64,000 nt of DNA from CAJINA01 sp964647585 (GTDB taxonomy: Bacteria > Desulfobacterota > Desulfobacteria > Desulfobacterales > CAJINA01). Under the pieces are notes generated by a model. It saw nothing but the letters and a program-made list of their open reading frames with translations, was not told the DNA's origin and searched no databases. Below, piece after piece: positions 24,118 through 32,817 of the stretch. A program made the translations under genes and the position numbers. Position 1 is the first letter of the stretch; each line of letters begins with the position of its first letter. Where the stretch lies: the NCBI GenBank assembly GCA_964647585.1, contig CAZYGG010000007.1, positions 21,072 to 85,071 of the forward strand, read 5' to 3'.

Positions 24118-25461
24118 CTAAGGTACATCACCTTGATTCTCATGAAAATAGCTCGCCAACAAAGATTCCAGGGTCGGTTCACCGTTGTCACTGTATTCAT
24201 ACCGGACCCGGAGCGTCGGTTTGTTGATCTTTATCAGGCGCGTCAGGTCAATTGGGGTCGCAAACAGTACCAGGTCACAATCGGCGTTGTTGATCGTTGT
24301 CTCCATGTCCTGTACCTGGCGCCGGCTGTATCCCATAGCCGGCAGCAGGGCCCCGATGTCCGGGTAGGCCGCAAACGTGTCGTGCAAAGTCCCGGCCAGG
24401 TAAGGGCGCGGATCAACCAGCGTGTCTGCCTTGAAACGCCGGGCGGCGATGGTGCCGGCGCCATAGGCCATTTCGCCGTGGGTTAATGTCGGGCCGTCCT
24501 CAACCACCAGGACCCGCCGCCCCTCGATCTGCTTGGGATCACCCACCAGGATAGCCGAATCCGCCAGGATAATATGAGCATCCGGATTGTGCTGCGCGAT
24601 GGTCTGCCTCACCTGGGCCACTTTCTCCGGCTCGGCACTGTCGACCTTGTTGATCACCGCAATGTCCGCCATGAGCATATTGGTCTCGCCGGGGTGGTAG
24701 GTCGTTTCGTGTCCGGCCCGATGGGGATCAAACACGACGATATTCACATCGGGCTTGTAAAAAGGGGCATCGTTATTCCCCCCGTCCCAGACAATGACGT
24801 CGGCTTCCTTCTCCGCTTCCCGCAGGATTTTTTCGTAGTCAATGCCCGCATAGATGACCGCACCCATGGCTACAACCGGTTCATACTCTTCCCGCTCTTC
24901 GATGGTGCAATCGTGCTTTTCAAAATCGGCATAGGAAGAAAACCGCTGGACAACCTGTCGGGTCAGATCACCGTAGGGCATCGGATGCCGCACGATCACC
25001 ACCTGTTTGCCCATTTTTTGCAGAATCTGGCAGACCTTGCGGCTGGTCTGGGATTTACCGCAGCCGGTGCGGACCGCGCACACGGAAACAACCTTCTTTT
25101 CGGATGCAATCATCGTATAGGGTGCCCCGATAATAATGAAATCAGCACCGGCCGCCGTTACCACAGAGGCCTTGTGCATAACTTCGTTGTGGGGCACATC
25201 ACTGTAGGAAAAGGCCACCAGATCGATCGCATTCACTTTTATCAGTTCGGCCAATTTTTCGTCCGTGTAGATAGGAATTCCTTCGGGATACATTTCCCCG
25301 GCCAGTTGCGGGGGATAAAGCCGGCCTTCGATATCGGGTATCTGGGTGGCTGTAAAACCAATGACGTTGTACCGTTTGTTGCCCCTAAAATAAACATTGA
25401 AATTGTGGAAGTCGCGACCGGCCGCTCCCATAATCAGTACTTTTTCAACCCTTGTATCCAC
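24118..25461 (-). CDS. COG2403-like predicted GTPase (cyclic 2,3-diphosphoglycerate synthetase-like)
   Basis: A 447-residue protein with an N-terminal Rossmann-like domain (KVLIMGAAGRDFHNFNVYFRG) and a P-loop domain: Walker A-like VRTGCGKSQTSR (about residues 131-142), VIVWDGGNNDAPF, and NKVD in AVINKVDSAEPEK for guanine or another base. This arrangement is that of the archaeal cyclic 2,3-diphosphoglycerate synthetase family, but bacterial members have no proven role. A GTG start with GGGAG is used. It lies 28 bases after argF and upstream of arcC, so it belongs to the ornithine/carbamoyl-phosphate unit. An ATP- or GTP-driven step on a carbamoyl, carboxylate or phosphate compound is possible; the reaction is unknown. 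Confidence 0.78.
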   Translation of the reverse strand: MDTRVEKVLIMGAAGRDFHNFNVYFRGNKRYNVIGFTATQIPDIEGRLYPPQLAGEMYPEGIPIYTDEKLAELIKVNAIDLVAFSYSDVPHNEVMHKASVVTAAGADFIIIGAPYTMIASEKKVVSVCAVRTGCGKSQTSRKVCQILQKMGKQVVIVRHPMPYGDLTRQVVQRFSSYADFEKHDCTIEEREEYEPVVAMGAVIYAGIDYEKILREAEKEADVIVWDGGNNDAPFYKPDVNIVVFDPHRAGHETTYHPGETNMLMADIAVINKVDSAEPEKVAQVRQTIAQHNPDAHIILADSAILVGDPKQIEGRRVLVVEDGPTLTHGEMAYGAGTIAARRFKADTLVDPRPYLAGTLHDTFAAYPDIGALLPAMGYSRRQVQDMETTINNADCDLVLFATPIDLTRLIKINKPTLRVRYEYSDNGEPTLESLLASYFHENQGDVP

Positions 25462-25489
25462 GTGTGGTCTCCCTTTGTCCGGCTATGGG

Positions 25490-26407
25490 TTACGCTTTGC
25501 CCGCCACTTTCAGCATGATGGCATTCTGGGCGTGCATTCTGTTTTCCGCCTGATCGAAAACAATCGAGGCTTTCGACTCCATGACGTTATCGGTGGTTTC
25601 CACATCCCGTTCAGCGGGAAGACAGTGCATGAAAAGTGCGTCTTTTCCGGCCGCCGCCATGAGCCGGGTATTGACCTGAAAACCGGCAAAGCGTTCGGCT
25701 CTTTCCGTGGCTTCGCGTTTTTGCCCCATGGAGGCCCATACATCGGTGTAGACGATATCCGCCCCTTTTACAGCTGTCATGGGGTCATGGGATATTTCAA
25801 TCTCCGAGACTCCCGCTTTGCGGGTCGCCGCCAGGGTCTCCTCTTCGGGCAGGTACCCTTCCGGGCAGGCACAGACGAAATTCAAGGACAGCCGCCTGGC
25901 CAGATGCAGCCACGAATGGACAACATTGTTGCCGTCGCCCACATAGACAATCTTCAGGTCGTCCAACCGTTTTTTGTGCTCCTGAATGGTCAACATATCC
26001 GCCATGATCTGGCAGGGGTGGTTATAGTCGGTCAGACCGTTAATCACCGGAACATCGGAATAGGATGCCATCTCCAGAATATGATCATGCTTGAACAGCC
26101 GTGCCATGATCAGGTCATTGTAACGGCTGATGACCCGGGAAATGTCTTTGACCGCCTCGCGTTTACCAATTGATATATCATCGGGGCTCAGGTAAATCGC
26201 GTGGCCGCCAAGCAAGGTAAAACCGGTCTCAAACGATATCCGGGTCCGGGCCGACGGCTTGGCAAATATCATGGCCATGGTGAGTCCCGCAAACGGCCGA
26301 TAGGTCTCTCTGTTTTTAAACCGTGCCTTTAAATCGGCGGCCAGGTCCAGGGTTTCGATAATTTCTGCTTTGCTAAAATCGCTGACATGCAGGAAGTCAC
26401 GTTTCAT
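25490..26407 (-). CDS. argF: ornithine carbamoyltransferase
   Basis: A 305-residue transcarbamoylase acting on ornithine and carbamoyl phosphate, or on citrulline in reverse. Motifs: FAKPSARTRISFE (carbamoyl phosphate; Ala in place of the common Thr), DYNHPCQIMADM, DIVYTDVWASMGQ and the ornithine-specific HCLPAERD. Intact and of normal length. It lies between rocD and the GTPase gene on the same strand, separated from rocD by a palindromic element. The neighbouring carbamate kinase and ornithine aminotransferase suggest a catabolic direction (citrulline to ornithine plus carbamoyl phosphate), but the sequence does not separate anabolic from catabolic forms. Confidence 0.92.
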   Translation of the reverse strand: MKRDFLHVSDFSKAEIIETLDLAADLKARFKNRETYRPFAGLTMAMIFAKPSARTRISFETGFTLLGGHAIYLSPDDISIGKREAVKDISRVISRYNDLIMARLFKHDHILEMASYSDVPVINGLTDYNHPCQIMADMLTIQEHKKRLDDLKIVYVGDGNNVVHSWLHLARRLSLNFVCACPEGYLPEEETLAATRKAGVSEIEISHDPMTAVKGADIVYTDVWASMGQKREATERAERFAGFQVNTRLMAAAGKDALFMHCLPAERDVETTDNVMESKASIVFDQAENRMHAQNAIMLKVAGKA

Positions 26408-26434
26408 TATTCAGCTCCCCGTTTAAAGTTATAA

Positions 26435-26610
26435 GAACCTATCTAAAAAAGTCTTCTTGTCGGGCGTAGCTCGAAGAGCGCAGGCTGATTAGCCCAAACT
26501 CGGCGTTGGGCGCTCATATCAAATCCTCGAAATACCCGATGTATTCCTCCGGTTTGATATTCGCGGCCGCCTTGATTTTAAACCAAAATCCGTTTTTTGA
26601 AACAAGTTCT
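26435..26610. repeat. palindromic intergenic element, type 1, copy D
   Basis: Nearly the same as copy A over its core: ATATCAAA (26516-26523) / TTTGATAT (26553-26560), apical AATAC (26531-26535) / GTATT (26541-26545). The left arm carries about 36 extra bases absent from copy A. It fills the rocD-argF gap. Confidence 0.85.
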
Positions 26611-26622
26611 ACCTAAGCAGGT

Positions 26623-27822
26623 TCAGCCGCTAAAAACAGCTGATATTTTCTCAAGCGCCCAGTCAATATCTTCTTTGGTTATCACCAGCGGGGGCGCAAA
26701 GCGAATCGTATGGTCATGGGTCTCCTTGCAGAGAATACCCCTGTCCTGGAGTTTTTCACAGTACTGCCGCGCACCACCCGCCGCCGGGTCGAACTCAACG
26801 GCGATCATAAGCCCCCGGCCCCGGATCTCTTTTATCTGCGGGTTGCCGATCTGCCGCAGGCCGTCTAAAAAATAATCCCCCATTTTGGCGGCATTTTCAA
26901 CCAGGTTTTCTTCAGCCAGGACCTTGAGCGCAGTCCGGGCAACCGCACAGGCCAGCGGGTTGCCGCCGAAGGTGCTGCCGTGCTCACCCGGCTGCAGGAC
27001 ATCCATAACCTCCTTGTTGGAAAGTACGGCCGATACCGGATAATAACCGCCTGACAGCGCTTTGCCCACCAGCGTGAGATCCGCTTCAATGCCCTCATGC
27101 TCTTCGGCCAGCACCTTTCCCGTTCTCCCCAGCCCGGTCTGGATTTCGTCGAGTATCAGTACCACGTTATTCAGGCTGCAAATTTCACGGGCGGCTTTGA
27201 GGTATCCATCCGGGGGAATAATCACCCCGGCCTCGCCCTGGATCGGCTCAACCATAAATGCCACCGTGTTGGGGGTGATGGCGCTTTCCAGAGCGTCCGC
27301 ATCTCCAAAAGGAATAATCTTAAAACCGGGTGTGAACGGTCCGAATCCACTTCTGGAGTTTTCATCTGTGCTGAAACCCACAATGGTAATCGTCCGGCCA
27401 TGAAAGTTATCTGCACAAACAATAATTTCCGCCTGATTCTCCGGGACACCTTTTACCTGGTAGCCCCATTTGCGTACGGTTTTGATGACGGTTTCCACCG
27501 CCTCCGCTCCGCTGTTCATGGGCAGTACCTTGTGGGAGTTGGTAAGCGAGCAGATTTCCCGGTAAAAGAGCCCCAGTTGGTCGTTGCGAAACGCACGCGA
27601 AGTCAACGTCAGCCGGGCGGCCTGCTCCACCATGGTCCGTAGTATTTCCGGGTGGCAATGACCCTGGTTTACCGCGGAATAGGCTGAAAGACAATCCAGG
27701 TATTTCTTCCCGTCAACATCCCACACCCAGATCCCCTTGCCCCGGTTCAGGACCACGTCCAAAGGTTTATAGTTGTGGGCGCCGAGTTCATCTTCCAGTT
27801 TGATATAATCTTCTGTTTGCAT
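26623..27822 (-). CDS. rocD: ornithine--oxo-acid aminotransferase
   Basis: A 399-residue class III PLP aminotransferase that turns ornithine into glutamate-semialdehyde. Seen: VLPMNSGAEAVETVIK (phosphate site), CADNFHGRTITIVGFS, the PLP-ring aspartate in LILDEIQTGLGRTGK, and the PLP lysine in LVGKALSGGYYPVSAV. The N-terminus HNYKPLDVVLNRGKGIWVWDVDGKKYLDCLS is typical of RocD. The ATG at 27822 has AGGAG upstream and is chosen over an earlier start. It is the first enzyme gene after the FadR-type regulator, followed by argF, GTPase, arcC and pyrB. Acetylornithine aminotransferase is a weaker alternative. Confidence 0.88.
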   Translation of the reverse strand: MQTEDYIKLEDELGAHNYKPLDVVLNRGKGIWVWDVDGKKYLDCLSAYSAVNQGHCHPEILRTMVEQAARLTLTSRAFRNDQLGLFYREICSLTNSHKVLPMNSGAEAVETVIKTVRKWGYQVKGVPENQAEIIVCADNFHGRTITIVGFSTDENSRSGFGPFTPGFKIIPFGDADALESAITPNTVAFMVEPIQGEAGVIIPPDGYLKAAREICSLNNVVLILDEIQTGLGRTGKVLAEEHEGIEADLTLVGKALSGGYYPVSAVLSNKEVMDVLQPGEHGSTFGGNPLACAVARTALKVLAEENLVENAAKMGDYFLDGLRQIGNPQIKEIRGRGLMIAVEFDPAAGGARQYCEKLQDRGILCKETHDHTIRFAPPLVITKEDIDWALEKISAVFSG

Positions 27823-27874
27823 GTTTTCTCCTGACCGCATAGTTCGCACGGACCGCATATCAATCTACGCGAGA

Positions 27875-27960
27875 GTTTTAAGTGTTAGGTGTTAAGTTTG
27901 AAGTGTCTGGTTCAAGACCCGTGTAAAAGCCCTAACACCTAAAACTTAACACTTAAAACC
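27875..27960. repeat. TTAAGTGTTAGGTG-type inverted repeat, copy 1
   Basis: GTTTTAAGTGTTA (27875-27887) and TAACACTTAAAAC (27947-27959) are perfect 13-base inverted repeats. Related units are at 57664-57717 and 60484-60568. Just beyond it, ATTTTGCC-TTC-GGCAAAAT (27966-27984) forms a second hairpin near the stop of the regulator gene. Confidence 0.85.
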
Positions 27961-27987
27961 GATGAATTTTGCCTTCGGCAAAATCCA

Positions 27988-28701
27988 TTAACATTCATTG
28001 TTCAGCATATATCGGTTAAACCGCCGTACGTGCCCCTGGACCAGCGACTTTACGGCGGTCGCCTGCTTTTTCTCCAGGGCCTGCACGATTTCACACAGAT
28101 CCTCGTAGTTCTCTTTCAATATCCGCTCTTCTTTGAGTGGATGGGCTTCGTAGTATTTCTGGATGTTGCCGTGCACCATCCTGAGCACAAACCCGTATAC
28201 CGAATTGCCACTGGCGGCCGCAATGGCCACATGGATCGCGTTGTCCACCTCGCAGAATTTTTCCCAGGCGGCCACACCCGTGCGCACGCACTCCCGTGCG
28301 TTTTCCAGCAACTCCTTCAATTTGACGATGTCTGCGCGGGTCGCCCGCCGGGCGGCCAGGGCAGCCACATTGCCTTCCACGCCCTCTCTGAATTCAGCGA
28401 GTTCTTCCAGGGACACCTTCTGGTGCTGAATCAAGAGTGCCAGACTTTCCGTTACCGGCTCCGTATCGACCGCCTTGATAACCGCCCCGCCGCTGACGCC
28501 CAGTTTGATATCGATCAGGCCCTTTTGTTCGAGGACCCTCAGGGCCTCACGCAGGGATGCCCGGCTGGTCTGGAACATCTCCACCAGTTCCCGCTGGGGG
28601 GGCAGTTTATCGCCCACCTTCAGGCGGCCGTCCAGGATGGCGCCCTCTATCTGGTTGATCAGGTCCTGGAACACCCTGTGTTGGTTGGTTTTTTGAAACA
28701 T
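27988..28701 (-). CDS. FadR-subfamily GntR regulator
   Basis: A 237-residue regulator: winged helix at residues about 10-75 (LKVGDKLPPQRELVEMFQTSRASLREALRVLEQKG split over helix-turn-helix and wing) and an FCD domain after it (EFREGVEGNVAALAARRAT, DNAIHVAIAAASGN, LVQGHVRRF). Such proteins bind short palindromes and respond to amino-acid or carboxylic-acid ligands. It lies first in the minus-strand order, ahead of rocD, so it probably controls the ornithine/carbamoyl-phosphate cluster. A perfect palindrome at 28738-28756, 37 bases before its start, is the obvious autoregulatory site. Confidence 0.88.
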   Translation of the reverse strand: MFQKTNQHRVFQDLINQIEGAILDGRLKVGDKLPPQRELVEMFQTSRASLREALRVLEQKGLIDIKLGVSGGAVIKAVDTEPVTESLALLIQHQKVSLEELAEFREGVEGNVAALAARRATRADIVKLKELLENARECVRTGVAAWEKFCEVDNAIHVAIAAASGNSVYGFVLRMVHGNIQKYYEAHPLKEERILKENYEDLCEIVQALEKKQATAVKSLVQGHVRRFNRYMLNNEC

Positions 28702-28737
28702 TTGGATACATCCTGAGGTTGAAATGAAGGGAAAACC

Positions 28738-28756
28738 TTAATGGGTCACCCATTAA
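28738..28756. promoter_or_regulatory. perfect palindromic operator upstream of the FadR-type regulator
   Basis: TTAATGGGTCACCCATTAA is an 8-3-8 perfect palindrome resembling FadR-subfamily operators (GGT-N-ACC core). On the minus strand a TTGACA (28773-28778) lies upstream, and the 17-base-spaced -10 hexamer would fall inside the palindrome, so binding should block transcription of the regulator. Confidence 0.65.
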
Positions 28757-29016
28757 CGGGTATTGCCGGGGATGTCAACAGAATTATTCACCCTTTATTG
28801 GCGACCATATGGTGAATTCTTTATAGATCCACCCGCCCACCAATTTTTTCGATCCGGAAATCCAATAGCCCTGCGCAGTTGTCTGTTTTGGTTATTATTA
28901 GTTGGATATTGTCTATTATTTCTTATTTTTGGGTGGAATGATTGACTGCATTACGAATACGGCCTATAGATTTTGAGTTTATGTTCATAACTACACACTG
29001 TTCAGGAGGATTACGA

Positions 29017-29892
29017 ATGAAAAGATGGCTATTGATCTGTATCGGACTGTTGCTGATTCTGCCGGGAACGACTCTTGCCGGTGAACCTATCTACCGACAG
29101 GGTTACGACATTTTTATTGAAAGCGGTGTCACCCAGCCGGATACGGTCCCCACCTGGTATGCCCCCATGGTATCCAAACCATACGCCCCGGTTTTCGAGA
29201 TTCTGGCCACCCGAGGAACTCAGGGACGCTACTACGCTTACACGTATGCGGTGACGCTCAAGGACATGGTGAAGTTTCACGGTCATGACTGTGAGGGAAC
29301 AACCCATGTGGCCAATTGCTGCAAGGTCTCCTTTGAAGTCCTTTTCCCGGATGGGATTATCGACCGCAGCGTCCTGGGGGGCATCACCGGGAAATCGCCC
29401 TGCTGGTCCGATGGCGTCGCCTTTCTCACTGGCGCCCGCATCCAATACGGCAACCTGGGTTTCTTCAAAGAAAAAAAGTACGGCCATGCCATAATTCTAT
29501 ACCGCGAGGATACCGGCAAAGCAGTAATGGCCACCTGGAAAAAAGGCATCAACAACATCCCGGGAGAACCGGTTGTGCTGCCCGGAAAAATCAACTGGAA
29601 GCCGGAGACCGACATGCAGGCGGTTGTAGAGCTTAAAAAAGTGGTTAAAAACTCGGGCGGCAAACCGACCCCCTACCAGGTGGATCTGATGCGCTATTAC
29701 CAGTACCGCCATATCAACAACATTCTCGAACACCCCCTGGCAGACAGCTACCAGGTCAAAGTGCTTGAGAATTTCAAATGGGAGGATTGGGCCGACCCGC
29801 AGAAAAAAGTCGCCAAACCGCACAAACGGGGTGACATCCGGCTGAGAGACTACCCCTACCGGGGCAAACCGGTGGAAGGCCCCGTAGAGTAA
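29017..29892 (+). CDS. exported FmdE-like protein upstream of tungstate transporter
   Basis: A 291-residue protein with AGGAGG before the ATG and an N-terminal signal peptide (LLICIGLLLILPGTTLAG), so periplasmic or secreted. The middle holds an FmdE-type domain: KFHGHDCEGTTH and ANCCKV, then GGITGKSPCWSDGVAFLTGA, matching the metal-binding pattern of the formylmethanofuran dehydrogenase E-subunit family. Cytosolic FmdE proteins belong with molybdenum/tungsten enzymes, but exported forms are uncharacterised. The genes for a molybdate/tungstate ABC transporter follow directly on the same strand, so a role in metal or oxyanion capture outside the cytoplasm is a reasonable inference. Confidence 0.75.
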   Translation: MKRWLLICIGLLLILPGTTLAGEPIYRQGYDIFIESGVTQPDTVPTWYAPMVSKPYAPVFEILATRGTQGRYYAYTYAVTLKDMVKFHGHDCEGTTHVANCCKVSFEVLFPDGIIDRSVLGGITGKSPCWSDGVAFLTGARIQYGNLGFFKEKKYGHAIILYREDTGKAVMATWKKGINNIPGEPVVLPGKINWKPETDMQAVVELKKVVKNSGGKPTPYQVDLMRYYQYRHINNILEHPLADSYQVKVLENFKWEDWADPQKKVAKPHKRGDIRLRDYPYRGKPVEGPVE

Positions 29893-29949
29893 ACAATGCA
29901 GCTAAATGCAAACCTGATCCGTTAACCGAAAAAGACGAGGAAAAAGAAA

Positions 29950-30942
29950 ATGAAGAACAAAGCCCTATTGACCAAGGCCATCATTATTACGTTTATCGTG
30001 TTCGGGCTGATGCTTGCGTCAGGCCCTGCGACGGCCGGGCAGCTTTCCGGCAAGCTGGTCATCTTCCACGCCGGCAGCCTGTCGGTACCCCTGAAAACGA
30101 TTGAAAAAAACTTCGAGCAGATGCACCCGGGCCTGGATATCCAGCGCGAACCCAGCGGGAGTTCCAAGGCGGCCCGCAAGGTGAGTGACCTGAAAAAGCC
30201 CTGCGACATCATGGCATCGGCCGACTACAAGGTGATCGACAAGCTCCTGATACCCAATTACGCCGACTTGAACATCCGGTTCGCCACCAACCAACTGGTC
30301 CTGTGCTATACGGACAAGAGCAAGTATGCCGGTGAAGTGAATGCAGAAAACTGGTATGAAATCCTGGCGCGTAAAGGCGTCGTCTGGGGTCACTCGGATC
30401 CCAACCTGGATCCCTGCGGCTACCGCAGCCTGATGGTCCTGCAGCTTGCCGAAAAGCATTACAAGTCTACCGGCCTCTACGACCGGCTGATTGCCAACCG
30501 CCCCATGCAGAACGTGCGGCCCAAATCCGTCCAGTTGATCTCCCTGCTCCAGACCGGCAACATGGATTACGCTTGGGAATACCTCTCCGTAGCCGTGCAG
30601 CACGAACTAAAGTACGTGATCCTGCCTGACCAGATCAATCTCGGCAACTATAAATATGACGATCTGTACGCCGGTGCCGTGGTTCGTGTGACCGGCAAAA
30701 AACCGGGCACCTTCATGAATATCAAGGGAAAATCCTGCACCTACGGCATCACCCTCATCAAGGACGCCCCCAACCGGGAAGCGGCCGTTGCCTTTATGGC
30801 GTACATGCTGGATCCCAGTGGCGGATTGAAGGTGCTGAAGGATATGGGCCAGCCGCCCTTCGTACCCTGCCGAGTACCCACTGCCGTCATGCTGGGCGGC
30901 CTGCCAGGCTCCTTGAAGCAGCTGGTTGAAGTAAAAAATTGA
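29950..30942 (+). CDS. wtpA: tungstate/molybdate ABC transporter, substrate-binding protein
   Basis: A 330-residue periplasmic oxyanion-binding protein. A signal sequence (residues about 1-30, IIITFIVFGLMLASG) is followed by the WtpA start LVIFHAGSLSVPLKTIEKNFEQ, then REPSGSSKAARKVSDLKKPCDIMASADY, VWGHSDPNLDPCGYRSLM and DYAWEYLSVAVQH. The GSLSVPL and SDPNLDPCGYRS blocks are characteristic of WtpA rather than short ModA. It heads a binding-protein, permease, ATPase operon and overlaps the permease gene by four bases. Tungstate against molybdate preference cannot be read from sequence with certainty. Confidence 0.88.
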   Translation: MKNKALLTKAIIITFIVFGLMLASGPATAGQLSGKLVIFHAGSLSVPLKTIEKNFEQMHPGLDIQREPSGSSKAARKVSDLKKPCDIMASADYKVIDKLLIPNYADLNIRFATNQLVLCYTDKSKYAGEVNAENWYEILARKGVVWGHSDPNLDPCGYRSLMVLQLAEKHYKSTGLYDRLIANRPMQNVRPKSVQLISLLQTGNMDYAWEYLSVAVQHELKYVILPDQINLGNYKYDDLYAGAVVRVTGKKPGTFMNIKGKSCTYGITLIKDAPNREAAVAFMAYMLDPSGGLKVLKDMGQPPFVPCRVPTAVMLGGLPGSLKQLVEVKN

Positions 30943-31739
30943 TCCCGGGATTCATGCATCGGAGGGAACCGTTTTTCTGGTTCACCGCCTCATGCGGCCT
31001 GGTCGTTATGGCCTTTATTCTCGTGCCGCTGGCCGAACTGTTGACGTCTTCCTCCCTGTCCATGCTCACGGAAACCCTGCTGGATAAGGATGTCATGCGC
31101 GCCATCCGCCTGAGCATCTTCACCGCCGGGGCGGCTGCGGTGATAGCCTTTTTCCTGGGAACGCCCCTGGCCTACCTGTTGGCCCGAACGGATTTCAGGG
31201 GCAAGCGGCTGATAGAAAGCATCATTGATCTACCCATCGTGATTCCCCACCCCGTGGTGGGGATCGCCCTCCTGAGCGTGACGGGTAAAAACCATGTCAT
31301 CGGACAAGTCCTGCAGGAAGTCGGCCTGCGCATCATGGGCAGTATGACCGGCATCATCGTCGTCCTGACCTTTGTGGGACTGCCTTTTTACATCAATGCA
31401 GTCAAGGACGGCTTCGAAAGCGTCCCCCCGCGAATCGAAAATGTATCCCGCAGCCTGGGGGCCTCCATGTTCGGCACCTTTCTCCGGGTAACACTGCCCC
31501 TGGCCTGGCGCAGCATGGTCATCGGCTTCATCATGTGCAGTGCCCGGGCCATCAGCGAATTCGGTGCCGTGGTCATCGTGGCCTACCACCCGATGACGGC
31601 CCCGGTCATGATCTATGAACGTTTTGCGAGTTATGGGCTGCAATATTCTCAGCCGGTCGCGGTCTGGCTGGTGGGAATCTGCCTTTTACTGTTTTTCGTC
31701 CTGCGCCTGCTCACCCTTTCAAAACCGAGATCGGTATGA
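30939..31739 (+). CDS. wtpB: tungstate/molybdate ABC transporter, permease
   Basis: A 266-residue inner-membrane permease with about six hydrophobic helices. The cytoplasmic EAA loop that docks the ATPase is visible as VSRSLGASMFGTFLRVTLPLA. It fits the ModB/WtpB type (DLPIVIPHPVVGIALL, GFIMCSARAISEFGAVVI). A short N-terminal region precedes the first helix. The gene overlaps both neighbours by four bases, indicating tightly coupled expression with the binding protein and ATPase. Confidence 0.88.
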   Translation: MIPGFMHRREPFFWFTASCGLVVMAFILVPLAELLTSSSLSMLTETLLDKDVMRAIRLSIFTAGAAAVIAFFLGTPLAYLLARTDFRGKRLIESIIDLPIVIPHPVVGIALLSVTGKNHVIGQVLQEVGLRIMGSMTGIIVVLTFVGLPFYINAVKDGFESVPPRIENVSRSLGASMFGTFLRVTLPLAWRSMVIGFIMCSARAISEFGAVVIVAYHPMTAPVMIYERFASYGLQYSQPVAVWLVGICLLLFFVLRLLTLSKPRSV

Positions 31740-32773
31740 TCAGGATTAAAGATCTGCATATCCGCCTGCCGGACTTCTCGCTGGAGAATGTCAGCCTGGA
31801 CATTCCGGCCGGAGAGTTCTTTGTTCTCATGGGACCGACAGGCTCCGGAAAGACGCTGCTGCTTGAAGCGATTGCCGGGCTGATGAAAACCAGTCGCGGC
31901 CGTATTTTCATTGACGGCCGGGAAGCAACCGGACAGCCTCCGGAAAAACGGGGCATCGGCATCGTCTACCAGGACCAGGCGCTGTTTCCCCACCTCACCG
32001 TGGCGCAAAATATCGCCTACGGGCTCCGCTACCACCGGATCAATCGGGAAAGGACCCGGAAAAATATAACTGAACTGGTATCCCTGTTGAACCTGGAGCA
32101 CCTCTTGGACCGGCTGCCGGTCAACCTGAGCGGCGGTGAAAAACAGCGGGTCGCCCTGGCCCGTGCGCTGGCTGTCCAGCCCGGCGTCCTGCTGCTCGAT
32201 GAACCCCTCTCCGCCCTTGACCCCAACTTCCGGGATGAAGTCCGCCAAGCCCTGAAAGCCCTGCATACCAGCACCGGTGCCACGTTCCTGATGGTGAGCC
32301 ACGATTTTTCCGATGCCCTCTCCCTGGCCGACCGGGCGGCGGTGATCAACCGGGGAAAGATAGAGCAGGTGGGACAGGTCGATGACATCTTTAGAAAACC
32401 GGTCTCCGCCTTTACCGCCGATTTCGTGGGAATGAAGAATATCTTCAAAGCCCGTTTCAATGGCGAGCAAGTCTCCCTGGGGGATCTTGCAATCAAACTG
32501 GACAAAGCACCCGGCAACGGTCAGGGGCATATTGCTATCCGGCCTGAAGAGATCGAAGTCAGTAAGAAGGCTTCCTGGAACAATACCGATAACGTTTTCC
32601 AGGGCAGGATCGTCGGAATCTTTGATCAGGGGTTTACCTATGAAGTCCACATCCAGGCCGGCCGCATGGTTTTCAAATCCCTGGTCACTAAAAAAGACCT
32701 TTTTCAACTGGCGCTGCAGGAAGGGCAGGAGATCTTCGTGGCGTTCAAGGCCTCAGCCGTGCACGCTTTTTAG
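31736..32773 (+). CDS. wtpC: tungstate/molybdate ABC transporter, ATP-binding protein
   Basis: A 345-residue ABC ATPase. Walker A GPTGSGKT, Q-loop in VYQDQALFPHL, signature LSGGEKQRVALARAL, Walker B LLLDEPLSALD and the switch histidine in LMVSHDFSDAL are intact. After about residue 235 the protein has a C-terminal TOBE-like domain (GHIAIRPEEIEV), used in ModC-type ATPases to bind oxyanion for feedback. It overlaps the permease by four bases and ends the transporter operon; an inverted repeat lies 45 bases downstream. Confidence 0.88.
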   Translation: MIRIKDLHIRLPDFSLENVSLDIPAGEFFVLMGPTGSGKTLLLEAIAGLMKTSRGRIFIDGREATGQPPEKRGIGIVYQDQALFPHLTVAQNIAYGLRYHRINRERTRKNITELVSLLNLEHLLDRLPVNLSGGEKQRVALARALAVQPGVLLLDEPLSALDPNFRDEVRQALKALHTSTGATFLMVSHDFSDALSLADRAAVINRGKIEQVGQVDDIFRKPVSAFTADFVGMKNIFKARFNGEQVSLGDLAIKLDKAPGNGQGHIAIRPEEIEVSKKASWNNTDNVFQGRIVGIFDQGFTYEVHIQAGRMVFKSLVTKKDLFQLALQEGQEIFVAFKASAVHAF

Positions 32774-32817
32774 AAGCGGTATAATATTGGGATCTGCGAT
32801 GGATAGCACGCAAGGAA

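Noticed and set aside
24574..25518. Open frame of 314 codons opposite the GTPase gene
   Set aside because: Antisense shadow; composition is His/Arg-rich without family motifs.
28702..29016. Moco riboswitch or ModE site upstream of the FmdE/WtpABC genes
   Set aside because: An ATTCACC/GGTGAAT repeat is present, but it does not match the ModE palindrome or the Moco RNA motif.
31649..32707. Open frame of 352 codons opposite the ABC ATPase gene
   Set aside because: The sense strand has all ABC motifs; the antisense product has none.
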